A stretch of DNA of 64,000 nucleotides, taken from assembly GCA_949987705.1 (NCBI GenBank), contig OX465281.1, forward strand, positions 256,094,542-256,158,541, written 5' to 3'. The position numbers and the translations under genes were made by a program. Each line of letters opens with the position of its first letter. Within the stretch, counting starts at the first letter, position 1. The stretch is from Thereva unica (lineage: Eukaryota > Arthropoda > Insecta > Diptera > Therevidae). Below the pieces are notes generated by a model. The model did not search any database. It had not been told where the DNA came from and was given only the letters and a program-made list of their open reading frames with translations. Positions 44,113 through 54,680 of the stretch are shown piece after piece.

Positions 44113-45028
44113 TCTTCTTTCAGCTTAACAGCAGACAATACAGACTAAAGTTGCAAAACAGATAGAAGCGAATTTTCGCTGACAGACAGTTACTTGCTTG
44201 AGTTCCGTCTAGTTATTTACAAATAACCAAAAAATCGAAGCGACAAGTGCTGGTGAATGTTTAGTGCGCTTGTGTTTGGGTATTTGAGACGAATTCGATT
44301 GAATTTGGGTATTTAAGACTATGTATCTGTCTGCAGCACGTCCTCCGCGGGTGCTGCGCATACAGGACCATATCCAACGATGCGAGGGAAAACAAATTCA
44401 TGCACTGCGAATCTGTAACGTAATGGCAAGGCAAGTGAAACGAATCTGTTAAGACTCGGTGACTCTTCAAACTTATCCCAAACGTGGATAGATGGATTAG
44501 TGGAAGTGTGGAGATGTGAGTTACGACCTCATGCAGTACTTTAGTGGAAATGGAGGATATAGAAATGCTTCCATAGTTTCGAGCAGTTTCGAGAGTTATG
44601 ACTAGTATGACCAGGTATCCAGGACCAGGATAATGCAGAGAACGTCTTCTTTTATTGTGTGAGGTTCCTCGAATATGGACCAGAACCAGAGGCATCCCTC
44701 ATGTCACACACTCAGTTACTCTCAAATTCCAAATTTCAAAGAATTTCCCAGACCGCATTATCCACCAGCTATGTTATCAACAGTGACATTTTCACCACGA
44801 GAATTGTCAAATAAAAAAGATTCGAGTATGTATTGTATTCGTGGGTAGAGCGGCTCAAACGGGCACTTTTTGGCTGCGCAGGGCCTGTCAGTGCTTCAAC
44901 CCTAGTATTTTTTCAATTGGTGCCCAGAATCTGCAAATTGTCTTGCTGACAAACCCATTTAAAAGGAAACTGTTGGTTTTCTTTTGCGAACCTGAAATTC
45001 ACCCTGGACCACTGCCATATCGTGATTA
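44113..45028. other. no gene recognised (inside composite hAT)
   Basis: Sequence between the SINE and the 5S-bearing element. Frames of 126 and 144 codons occur on opposite strands without family signal. It may be the original interior of the hAT element. Confidence 0.35.
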
Positions 45029-45514
45029 CCCGATTAAAAATAATCTATTGGTTAATTTTATTACTAGAACGCACGTGCCCGCAGCTAGGACGCATAGCCA
45101 AGAAATAGGCATGCCACAAAACTACGCACTCTCCCGCCACATGCATGCACGCTTCCGCCTCAGACACGGAAATTCAAAAATTCAGACATGGAAATTTATA
45201 AATGCGCCCGCATCGTCATAAATTATTCCAAACGTGAGTGTTGTTTTACCAAGGAGTCCCCCAGCTAAGCACTAACCATGTCCAATGCTGCTTGACCTAC
45301 GCGATCGGCTGAGAACTGTTCTACTGAGTATGCTATTGGCAGCATTTATGGTCACCACGATAATTCCCCATTTTGTTCGTCCTATACAACTTTTAAAGCC
45401 ATACAGGTGATTTCGGGCATGCCTGTCGCTATACTCATGCTAGTTGCGGGCGCCACGCGGGCTAGGGCATGTCACCTACATGCTAGCTACGGATGAATTG
45501 CATTTTTACTCGGG
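45029..45514 (-). mobile_element. 5S-bearing TIR element, most complete copy, 486 bp
   Basis: Both ends are present: left TA|CCCGATTAAAAAT (45027) and right ATTTTTACTCGGG|TA (45515), inverted repeats with TA on both sides. Subterminal text is also inverted: 'gcccgcagctagg' on the left and 'gctagttgcgggc' on the right. The 5S-like core lies in the middle (45232-45340, antisense), between body blocks that also occur at 20 and 39 kb. No protein frame. The layout is that of a foldback/MITE with a 5S-derived centre. Confidence 0.82.
45232..45340 (-). ncRNA. 5S rRNA-like core of TIR element
   Basis: Read on minus, it follows 5S rRNA order: 'gccaatagcatact' at the start, 'cagttctcagccgatcgcg' (compare the GTTCTCGTCCGATCACCG block), 'aagcagcattgg', 'tggttagtgcttagctgggg' (box C region), then 'aaaacaacac' at the end. 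The colinear match over about 105 bases is strong evidence of 5S origin. It has mismatches in all helices, so it is not expected to work in ribosomes. Confidence 0.72.
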
Positions 45515-46381
45515 TACATAATCCGCACGCATGCCACATGAACTATGTATATCTCTGTTCCGCTCATCCTACGATTATGTAAATATTCGAATTTCAAATA
45601 GTACATCTGCCCCTGCATATTTATAATTAATAGTAATGCATACTTGCATGCGCAAATATGCGCAAATGCGACAAAGTGGTTTGAATGACATATGTGACAA
45701 AGTGACTTGCGCATGTAAACATGCATGCATTAGTGAACTTCTTTGGCCAAAATTGCAAATGGCAACGGTCAATTAGTAGCGCCATACGCTCATTGTTTTA
45801 TTCTGGTTGGAAATTTTTAAGTGGAAGGTTGTGTAGCTAACTGGATTTTTTTATTTAACAATAAAAATACAATCCAGGGTTATTGGAAACTCTGAAACGG
45901 TAACGGTATTTCCGTTACGATTCTGCGCCAAAAAACACTTCTGCTATATTTTCCGCCAGCAAAATTCTTCTCCAATTCTAAACGGGTTTGGATCAGCAAT
46001 CTAATTCGGGAAGGACTCCATCCTTCATTTTCTCTACAATATAAATAGTAAATAGTGGCAATTATTTTATTAATACATTTATACAAACCCAACGTTACAA
46101 ATTTCTTGAGTATCCATTTTAAGTAGAATTGTAGAAGCAAAACAGGGCAACCAGCGGGAGTGGTAGTACATTTGTATTTGTGACATTTCATTCTTCTTCT
46201 TTAAATATCAGTATTGCATGCAGCTGAAAGCACATGCAGACCTTGCATGTTTTGATTTCTTGCTTTAATGAAGCTCTTGCATGCGCATGCGCAAACATGC
46301 ATTAATGAAAGCATCCGATGGTACAATTTATGATTACTTTCGTCATAAGGGAACCCGGTCAAAAAAATTTGGAGACCGCTG
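45515..46381. other. no gene recognised (inside composite hAT)
   Basis: It contains repeated 'catgcgcaaa'/'gcatgca' words around 45640-45730 and 46200-46310. No coding signal. Confidence 0.35.
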
Positions 46382-46389
46382 GTGTAGAC

Positions 46390-47999
46390 AAAAGAACTTG
46401 CTGTGTAGTAACTTTTTACAGTAACTTGCAGAGTTACTCCACGTATTGGTTGCTGCCGAACCAATTGCCCTGTAACTGTAAGATCTTCGCCTATGGGCAA
46501 ATGAAGTGTGTTATAAAACACGGAATCGTTAGCCCACGCGAATCAACGGCTCATCGTCTTTTGTGTTTTCTGGAGTTTTATTGGCAATTTCTGGCAATTT
46601 ACAAGAGGAATTCCGAACACTTCTTGAATTCTAATTCCGTTTGTCACAAGGCTACCGTCGCCGCGTCCATTAAACAAAAGAAACTCCGCGACTACAGAAA
46701 TTTCGACACAGGAATTGAGGTGAAGCTCACACGTGGCCATTGAATATTCGGAGGTCGACCCGGGCGCAGACAACAGAGAATCTGCAGATCTCTTCATCAG
46801 CTGCCAGACAAAAGATGGATTTCCCCGATTTGTCAAAATTTATTCATGCTGCAATAAATACGTTAACATTAATTTCCGTTATCGCTTCCCGAGTGCTCGG
46901 AAGTCGCTTCCCTTTAGGACCACTACTGCTGGGCATTGTCTGTCCAGTCTTGGCCCTTGGCAACTTCTGCTTCCCAGCACCGAACGCGGACGAGTATTCA
47001 AATGGCGTTTGGATGTTTTCGTGCATTTTTATGCTGATATCATGATGACATGATAATTTCCCATAAATCGAGATTTGCTTAATTCATAGTTGATTGGCCA
47101 CAGTTCGTTGTTACCTTTGGCAGCAGTTCCTCGAAGCGATTCTGCACAACGGCAGAGCTGCAACTTTGCATATTTTATCGCTTCCGAATGTCGCCGAACT
47201 GTTTTGTGGCCAAATCCCAGTCTATTCTCTTTTTTCGTTTTCGTTGTTATTTTTGGATTTCGCACACTTTTATCTGTTATCAAATTGAGATATTAAAAAA
47301 TTAAAATGCAGCCAACGGATCGCAGCTGACTCTGCCAAATGCAAGGTAAACCCGGTCGAGGGAAATTGGTGTGGAGCCGGTGGCATTTAGCGAAATTCGC
47401 TTTATTTCACGTGAAATTTAATATTTCATCTCGCAAAATGCTATTGATGCACAGATCGACTCATAACGGTAGTTTTAAATGGATTAAATTTAAATATTGA
47501 TTTTTTCGTTTTCCCCATTATCAGAAGCCCGAGTGACATTTAAGTTACGTCTCTGCGAAATTGGGAAATTTATCATTATTTTGGTGACTTGAGACGAGTT
47601 TGTAATAGAAAAGTTATGAAAGGTCTTCTGGATGTCGCCTAGAGTGTCTTAAATTAGGTCAGGTGAATAGTCTGGACAGCCTCGCTTACCTTGTCACGCC
47701 TCCTAAATACTTTATGGCAACGGAAATGGGTTTTGTATCACCTTTGATTGTTGATATGATAAAACGTTGTGGAAAGAACGAATTATTCGCGGTTATTAAT
47801 TGGCCAATGTTATCACTAATGTCCAGGAAGTCACGATTGGGATCAAAGTTGAATCGATTTGCATTTTGGCTGCAGTTTTCTGGTGATTTTTCAAATATTT
47901 GCGCGGATGGCCACTGCTTTATCATATCGAATCTTTGACGATATTTGGATATGAAAAAAGTATTTCAATAGAGAAATACTGAGAATTTATTTGATTTTC
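46390..47999. other. no gene recognised
   Basis: Opposed frames of 60-141 codons overlap between 46318 and 47296, none with a known motif. A host exon cannot be excluded because composition around 46700-47000 is more even, but nothing supports a specific call. Confidence 0.35.
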
Positions 48000-48170
48000 A
48001 CCAACAACGAAAACTCCTAATGAAGTTAAATAGGAGAGAAAGAGATTAATAAAACTAGGAAGAAGAGTGCAGGTGATAGAATTGAGCCCTGGGGAGTACC
48101 GTACCAAGATTTAAAAGCAATGAGTTCCCTTCTGTCAGAGCCGGCTTTAGGTAAACTGAGTAGAAATAAA
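48000..48170 (-). pseudogene. LINE-A-like reverse transcriptase scrap
   Basis: The text 'gaagaagagtgcaggtgatagaattgagccctggggagtaccg' parallels 2620-2665 of LINE-A ('gaaaaagtgcgggtgagagaattgacccctggggaactccgg'), which encodes on minus the GVPQGSILSPALF block. Only this block is recognisable. Confidence 0.55.
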
Positions 48171-48224
48171 AGATAGCCTTACAACGGGCGAACAAGGTCC
48201 GCTTGGAAGCAAATACGGGCTCAC

Positions 48225-49300
48225 GACGGCCAAGGTTAGGTTAGATGTGGCTGAGCTTTCGGTTCAAGCTCACACACTTAGGCCAGAAGGATAGGCCCAT
48301 TGTGATGCCATAGTGATCCCATTTTTAAACCTGATGTTAAAATGTCGTTTCTTCGTTAAAACCAGCTGGAGGAAATAATGAATCTTCTAAGTTGCGGGAT
48401 CCCAATCTTCGAGACTTCCGCAAGGTTGCTTAGAAAGGGTTCACCAAATGTGGTTAATCTTATCCTGCTTAGGGCCGGGCAGTGACAGAGGAGATGTAGT
48501 GCACTTTCCGCCTCGTCCAAGTTCATACAGCTCCTGCAGAAATCGTAGGTCTCAAGACCTAAACGGGTCGCATGCGTCCCTATCAGACAGTGTCCGGTCA
48601 ACACTGAGAGCTCTTGTCTCCCGAGGCTCAGTAATAAGGTGGTTCGCCTGAGATCATAAGAGGGCCAGGTTAATTTGGCCAAAGTGCTTTTTCGCTTGTG
48701 TTATTGTGTGTTGCTTGCACCGGAGTTTAAAGGTGGCCCAAGGCATACCAACTCTTTCCTTTTCTGGAAGGAGAGTAGCGGTGGTGCCTCTCCTAGCCAC
48801 TTCGTCATCTTTACAATTTCCCTCTATATTTCGCTGACCGGGCACCCATACGAGGAGGGTCCTGAACTGTTGAGCCATCTCGTTAAGAGATCTGCGACAT
48901 TCAGAGGCAGTTCTAGAGCTGTTTGTGCAGGAGCGCAGGGCTTTCAGAGCTACCTAACTATCTGAGAAGATGTAGACAGTCCGGTTCCTACCGCCTTGCT
49001 GGTTGATTTGCAGAACAGCTTCTTGTATGACTAGAACCTCCGCTTGATATACACTGCAGTGATCGGGTAGTCGGAAGGAGACTTCAATCCCAAGTTCTGG
49101 GGAAAATACTCCTCCTCCCACTCGTTTCTCGAGCTTAGAGCCATCTGTAAAGAGGTTTATGGCACGCTGAAACCTGTGTGGTCTATTTATCCATTCACGA
49201 TGTGAAGGGATGTGGACTCCGTAGTTCCTCGTGAAGGTAATTTCGGGAATGCAGAAGTCAGTTTTTGTGGGAAAGACGACGACGGCCAAACTTGACCAAA
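48225..49300 (-). pseudogene. LINE-B relative, decayed RNase H region and 3' end
   Basis: Minus frames in order: 48954-49289 with NLFTDGSKLEKRVGGGVF and SFRLPDHCSVYQAEVLVIQEA; 48654-48878 with LVWVPGQRNIEGNCKDDEVARRGT; 48356-48682 with LTGHCLIGTHATRLGL and CRSC...LLCHCPAL. These match LINE-B RNase H and Cys/His blocks one after another, with three frame breaks. In VPGQRN the usual His of VPGHSG is changed. The 3' UTR shares 'ggcccattgtgatgcca' with LINE-B (39780) and also ends in 'aaggttaggtta' (48232). RT is absent. Confidence 0.85.
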
Positions 49301-49984
49301 AGATTTAAATCGCCGAGTAATGAGCTGTACACACGGGTTATACGACGCCAAATTTGAACCAAAAAAATAATCTGCACCAAACCTATTGCTGAATGTGTTT
49401 TGAGAACTTGATCATTTTCGTTATGGACAATTCTTTGGATTATTATGCTTATAGACTATCGATTCACAAGAGAAACAAGCTGTAAAAGCCTCCTTATACC
49501 TGCTCGCCAAAGTTCAAACAGGTGAACAGAACAAGAGCTTAACATAAACGTTAGAAAACCACTATTGACACTATTGTCGTCGCTACATATATTAAACATT
49601 TGAGGTATTTCAGTTCCAGCAGCTCTTCCGATCTTTGTGAGACTGGGAAGGTCAAATAGTGGAATCTATCAGCAGTAGAGTCACAAGGACCGGCTGTTTT
49701 TAGAGGAGCTCGACTACCTAGTACAACATAGATCCAAATCAATCATGCGTCATCCTTGTGGGTGTTTTTTAAGTCAGATAGATAAGCTGAACCAGACGCT
49801 TCAAACGTTCCATTTAGGACCGCTAGACTCTACTGTCCGCTTCGCCATGATCAACGCCTTAACCAAGTTTCCCTGAAATTGTTAACAGACAAAGTTACAG
49901 GGTTCACACCAAAGCCCCTTTTACAGGGAAAACATCCATTAGGCTTATATTTGGAGTTAAGACGTCAAATTCAAGTCATTAGAA
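49301..49984. other. no gene recognised
   Basis: Short frames only. The right part may be decayed upstream pol sequence of the gypsy-like scrap, but no motif can be read. Confidence 0.3.
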
Positions 49985-50300
49985 GCTAAAGAATGTCGCC
50001 GAAGAAGAAACTATACTATCATTTGAGAACGAACGCAACGTTTGCCGATGGAGGCCAGAAGACAGATCAGGGGGTATTCGAGGAGCAAGAGGAAACCCGC
50101 TATGATGTACAAACTCCAGGATTTGGTAACGATCAGTATGCTCCTGAAGCGAAACTGTATCCAAAATTTCTTGGCCCATATGAGACACCCAGAGTTAGGA
50201 TAAGTATGACGTCACGAAGGCCCAAACTCTGCCAGCTCAGCAGCTGATTCTATAAAGCCATGGTCTCAGATTGATGAAGAGGATGATTTGTCTGGATTGA
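49985..50300 (+). pseudogene. Ty3/gypsy-like integrase C-terminus scrap
   Basis: The plus frame 49993-50247 includes GFGNDQYAPEAKLYPKFLGPYE, similar to the conserved ...KLxPxxxGPYxV block at the end of gypsy-type integrases. Shifting frame near 50220 gives SSAADSIKPWSQIDEEDD, which resembles the polyprotein end of some gypsy elements (..ADxMKPW..). The frameshift and the absence of protease, RT and LTRs show a dead fragment. BEL/Pao origin is a less likely alternative. Confidence 0.5.
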
Positions 50301-50674
50301 TTGTGATTAGGCGACGGGCAGCTGCAGATAGAAGAGTGATCCTCAATCAGAGATCAGCAGAGATCACTTCGATATCTTGTGTGGTTGACCACAAAAGGAA
50401 CAGAAAATTCAGGTATCAGCTAGACCTGTCGACTATGCGTGGAAGAATCCGAGATGGACACCCACACACACATACACTTCTGCGTCGCTATTCAGCGCTG
50501 GTTAAGAAAAGTGCTTGAACAATCAGACTACATTCGGTAGAGGACATGCTGAGACAAGTTTCCTTCAAACACGTACTTACGATTACTAGAAAAATCGAAG
50601 CAGGAAAGGACGGAAACCATCAACCGCTTTTAACCTAAGAATCCTGTAGGAGGAGGCGATATAGAGTATGCTGT
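50301..50674. other. no gene recognised
   Basis: A 76-codon plus frame (50288-50518) follows the gypsy-like scrap and might be its continuation, but it has no identifiable motif. Confidence 0.3.
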
Positions 50675-51015
50675 TAAGTATGTAAATACTGAGTGTGGTT
50701 TATTGTCCATAGACGCTCTAGTTGTAGATCTATTAATGAATTAATCCTTTGACTTTTCTGCGTGCATAAGGAGCCTTCAAGTATTGATCTTGTAGCGATC
50801 AGGCTAGCCTTGTGTTTCGGGAGAAGTGCTGCCCGAGACCCAGAAAATTTGATATCTTGAAACACTCGGTTCAGTTCCTCGGTTCAAGGTCAATGCTGTT
50901 TTGCGTCCTCCCCAGGCCCCGACGGAAATAAACGAGGTGTATTCAAGGATGAATCTAATGTAGTCTGTCAAATCCAAAACAATACAAAAAATAATTCTGG
51001 CTAACAACACACTAA
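50675..51015 (-). pseudogene. LINE-A fragment (thumb and C-terminal region)
   Basis: The minus frame 50804-51028 contains DYIRFILEYTSFISVGAWGG, corresponding to SYIRPRLEYNSHIWAGAP of LINE-A. Nucleotide order downstream ('aatactgagtgtgg', 'gctagccttgtgtttcgggagaag') parallels 1785-1920 of the 1614 copy. Heavy decay. Confidence 0.65.
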
Positions 51016-52162
51016 TGCTTTGGCTCAAGTCTTGGGGAGCGTTGGCTTGATACTTTAAGCATCGATCATCTCATCCCATGAGAATATCGCAAGATCACTA
51101 TCCTATCGCTTATTATACACAAAATAATAATACCCCTTTTTCGTTTTCTTACAATCAAAATTTCTTACCCTTGCGATGCCATCATAGGTTAAATGAAGAT
51201 CCTATTCGATGACAATAATGTTCATAATGATCAAGTGAACAAATCTAACTATCGTAATTGGTCTAGTATGCCATTAAAACTCACTAATTTCACTTTAATT
51301 GTCAATTGAACGTCCTACAAATCTTCCATTGCAATTGATGCCAGCTCGTAGTTCATTGGACTTCTTCAACCTTGTTCACCAATTGACTGACATAAAAGCG
51401 AAAGGAGACAGATAAAACTGCGCATTTGTGCCGCACCCTGGGAGACGCGTGTAAGCTTGACGAAAATTTAATTTATTAGGAGCCATTCTTGCTATTTTGA
51501 ATTTTTACCTGGCTGAGAAAAACAAAACTTGAAAAAAAAAGAATGATAAATTCGTTTCCTCGAATCGTCACTTCATCCGCATTTTATGAGTTTTCGTAAT
51601 TGTGCTCCGAGTGAAATTCTGTCAAAGATGTCACATAATATGACAAATCTGCTTCAAAATAAACTTGTTTTAAGTATTTAAGATTTTTGAAACGTGCGCC
51701 TCGAAAGGGGAATAACTCTCGATTTCTGAACTTTTCTTTACAATTCTATTCTATTCGTTCTTTGAAATTTCTTTAATGATGTTTTATGTGAAGGATTTTC
51801 TACAAGTTTCTAGATATCTATCTTCTTTTATTGAGGCTTTATGTCATTATCGAATCATTGCTGTCTCAACCATGCCTCGGTCATCGTGCCCTGTCATGGT
51901 TTGCATACTTTCCAATTTAATGGTTTTAAGGTGCGTTCTAAGTCGTCTAGTCGTCTAGTCACCTTGTCTGAAGTCTTCTCGCTGTTCTGCTTCAAAAATC
52001 TTTTCTAATACTTTGTTGTTTAGATATTTGCTTGACCAAGTCACATGATTGGCCCTGGGAGACATGGAAGAGCTTCTATTTTGGACCAAGAGAACCGTGG
52101 GAAAATGGTAAACGTAGAGAGTTTCTGCTGGGGTTGAAAATGGTATGCTTCTGCTTTTGACC
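51016..52162. other. no gene recognised
   Basis: AT-rich. The word 'gtcgtctagtcgtctagtcac' near 51941 is a short tandem repeat. No gene or element boundary seen. Confidence 0.4.
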
Positions 52163-52622
52163 TTTTTTTTTTATGTGAAAGACTAGAGTCTCAGGAAAGG
52201 CCCTTTATACTGTCGACAATCTATTTTCTTCGTATAGAGTGCAATGTCGAACAGCAGCTCTAGTCGGGGAAGGAAGGAACTGCCACAACCTATCCCGATA
52301 TTTTTAGTCCGCCGACTTCCAACCATTACTACTGCGACTTTGACATCGGGGCATCGAGAAACAACTCGCTGGAGTGTTATGCCTCCTGAAACGAGTTGAA
52401 TCTCATGAACCAACCGATGACATGCGCTTTTGGTGGAGAGGGGAAGGGCGAAGGAAGGTTCTGACAGGAGGAATCAGGAATGTAAAGAGGGAAGAAGAAA
52501 GAAGGAAAGTTATGTAGGTGGGAAAGTGGAAAAGGCGAAGGACCGTGGGGCTCTGCCGGGAATCGAACCCGGGACCTCTGGGATAGTAGCCAGACGCCTT
52601 ACTCTCTAGGCTACCGAGACCT
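52163..52622 (-). mobile_element. tRNA-derived SINE, full copy
   Basis: This is the reverse-strand copy of the 43640 SINE. The poly(A) tail is the T run at 52163-52172, followed by the tail block ('atgtgaaagactagagtctc', 'ccctttatactgtcgac', 'gtgcaatgtc'), the body, and the tRNA-like head at 52553-52622 with reversed box B 'gggaatcgaaccc'. It is similar to the other copy throughout, with scattered substitutions. Target duplication not identified. Confidence 0.88.
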
Positions 52623-52859
52623 GAGAGCACGGGAAGCTCCCACTCACACAAGCAAGAAATTAAAAGTTCGAAGTTTAACAAAAATGAAGAAAAAATTATA
52701 TTTGAGGAAAGCGTAACAAACTCCAATTTGTCATCGCGCTCATATCATCTCCTCTGACTGCTCTACAAGCGGAATATACTCCTGGCCTCTTGCAACTGTT
52801 CTCTCCAAGGCTCCCTAGGCTAAGTTATCATCTATAGCAACAGAAAAACTGCGCCAGTC

Positions 52860-53020
52860 TAAAGGCCCCCATACACGGTCAAATTGGATGTACATCTAAG
52901 GGCGGATGTACAACCAAAACTATCGATTGTGGGCCGGTCGGCCGACCAAAACTCGTTGCTCTTATGGGTTTGATGAAATTATGGATGTACAACCAATTTG
53001 ACCGTGTATGGGGGCCTTTA
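52860..53020. mobile_element. TA-flanked MITE, 157 bp
   Basis: The body 52862-53018 starts AAGGCCCCCATACACGGTCA and ends with its exact reverse complement; similarity extends to about 35 bp with one mismatch (ATGTACATC / TTGTACATC). TA lies on both sides. The centre is GC-rich ('ggccggtcggccg'). Termini resemble those of 23298-24579, suggesting related mobilisation. Confidence 0.87.
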
Positions 53021-53104
53021 TGATTCCCATAGGGACCATTCATATACAAGGGACCATGCTTCTGCAGCATAAGCTATTTTTGGACCAAGAGGGCGTTCGT
53101 AGAT

Positions 53105-53270
53105 TTATTTTTATGTGGGAAAACCAAGCTTAGGAATCACCCTTTGTACTACCATTATGTCATGTCGTTCAGGTCATGGTGCAATGTCTAGTAGCAAGCT
53201 TGGTTTGAAAAATAAAAGAGAATATGATAGATCAGGGGAGGTCTGGGGGAGATGCAATAAGTTCTTCGGT
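53105..53270 (-). mobile_element. LINE-A 3' end
   Basis: On plus, 'tttttatgtgggaaaaccaagcttagg' is followed by 'accctttgtactacca', 'atgtcgttcaggtcatggtgcaatgtctagtagcaagcttggtttga', the same tail as at 1623-1725 with few changes. Only the 3' UTR and a little upstream sequence remain. Confidence 0.85.
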
Positions 53271-53360
53271 GGAGACTTTTGTGCTCTAGCTTTGCTCTAA
53301 CACGATTAAGAAATTAATGCTTTGGCATGTCTAAAATAACAAGGAAAACCTTCAAAACAG

Positions 53361-53404
53361 TGGAACATTCTTTTGTAAAAAGTGGAACATTCTTTTGTAA
53401 TTTG
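53361..53404. repeat. 22 bp tandem duplication
   Basis: The unit 'agtggaacattcttttgtaa' is present twice in direct tandem, separated by only a couple of bases ('aa'). Confidence 0.8.
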
Positions 53405-53925
53405 TGACCTGTTGCACACACAGACTCGACTTTCTTCGACTCTTGTGTCCCGTCCGTCCCATTTCACGGCGAACCCGAAAAATCGGACGATTTTTCAATG
53501 TGTGAGAGCGTGATGCGAATGAAACCAATTCACTTCCATATAAATTTTTTAGGCTAAGGGGCGCCTAAAGAAGTTTTACATACTTCAAAAATAATAAACC
53601 TCTATTCAACCCCGTTTCACCCCCTTAGGTAATGAATTTGCGATAAACCTTTTTTTAGCAGATGCCAAGGTCTTATAAGCAACCTAGCTGCCAAAGGACA
53701 AGGACAAAAAAGTCCATTCCATGTACACATATGTAGTAAATATATTGTATAGCAAACATAGAAAAATGAATTAATACGTGCTTTTTAACATCTCTGAACT
53801 TGTCAGTTTTATTTAAAAAGATCAAGATGAATTCAAAGAACCTTTTGTCAACTTCCGCCATAATGGACCATAGAGAAAGATAAATGTAATGTCGCCAATA
53901 CACGGCAAGCCATGTTGATCAGCTT

Positions 53926-54680
53926 GAATATGTTAAAAGAAGTTTCGGAAAATTGATTGTACGCTACCCCAAAAAACAACCCCCTAAAAACAGAAAACTC
54001 CTATCATAAAATAGTGTTTACAGAGTTTGTAGATCATGCGATTATCTGCAAAGAATGATATTATACTTTTTCTCGTACGAATTACCGTTCACGAGATATC
54101 GTCGTTTTAAGGATTTAAAATACTCATATCCCCTCATCAGACGTTCAATAAATCCATATTTTGAACCTACATATCTTCCAAACGGTTTCAATTAAGCTTC
54201 TGTTCTTCAAATAAAAGAATACACATTTATCTCTAATTACGTTGCTCTACGATGATTAGTCTATGAGTTTAGATTTTTTTTCTTCTCTTTCCACCCTCTA
54301 TATTAGTGGATAGTGGGGTAGCCCCCTCTCTAGAACAATTTTTTCTCAAAATATATCCAGGAATCACCCTGGAAATATTAGCCACGTAGTCAAACAAAGG
54401 ATTTATTGAACGTCTGATGACTTATTCAAGTTACGAATTAGGGGATGAGTATTTGACATCTTTAAAATGGCGATATCTCATGAACGGCAACTCGTACGAG
54501 AAAATGTATAATATAATTTTTTGTAGATAATCGCATGATCTACAAACTTTGTACACACTACTTTATGATAGGACTTGCCGTTTAAGAGATATTAGCACAA
54601 AACGGAATTTTCAATTTTTAGGGGATTGTTTTTGGGGGTACCGTACAACCAATTTTCCGAAAAAAAATTTTGACATATTC
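53926..54680. mobile_element. foldback element with arms of about 240-280 bp
   Basis: The left arm (53926-54165) and the right arm (54400-54680) are inverted copies: 'cggaaaattg', 'ctatcataaa[a/g]tagtg', 'tagatcatgcgattatct', 'ttctcgtacga', 'atgagatatcg' and 'tcagacgttcaataaatcc' all recur in reverse. The central spacer is about 235 bp. No coding capacity, and the target duplication could not be fixed. RNA from it would form a long hairpin. Confidence 0.75.

Larger units (their letters stand above)
42799..46389. mobile_element. probable composite hAT element, about 3.6 kb
   Basis: The left terminus CAGTAGTCTCCAAAGTGGGG (42807) and the right terminus, reversed, CAGCGGTCTCCAAATTTTTT (46381) match at CAG..GTCTCCAAA. 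Flanks are GTATAGAC (42799-42806) and GTGTAGAC (46382-46389), a 7/8 duplication of hAT length. Inside lie an R1-like scrap, a full SINE and a full 5S-bearing element, which would be later insertions. No transposase frame remains. Two unrelated solo ends with similar flanks cannot be excluded. Confidence 0.6.

Noticed and set aside
46318..47296. cluster of opposed frames as host exons
   Set aside because: Frames overlap on both strands at similar length and none shows a motif or consistent codon pattern.
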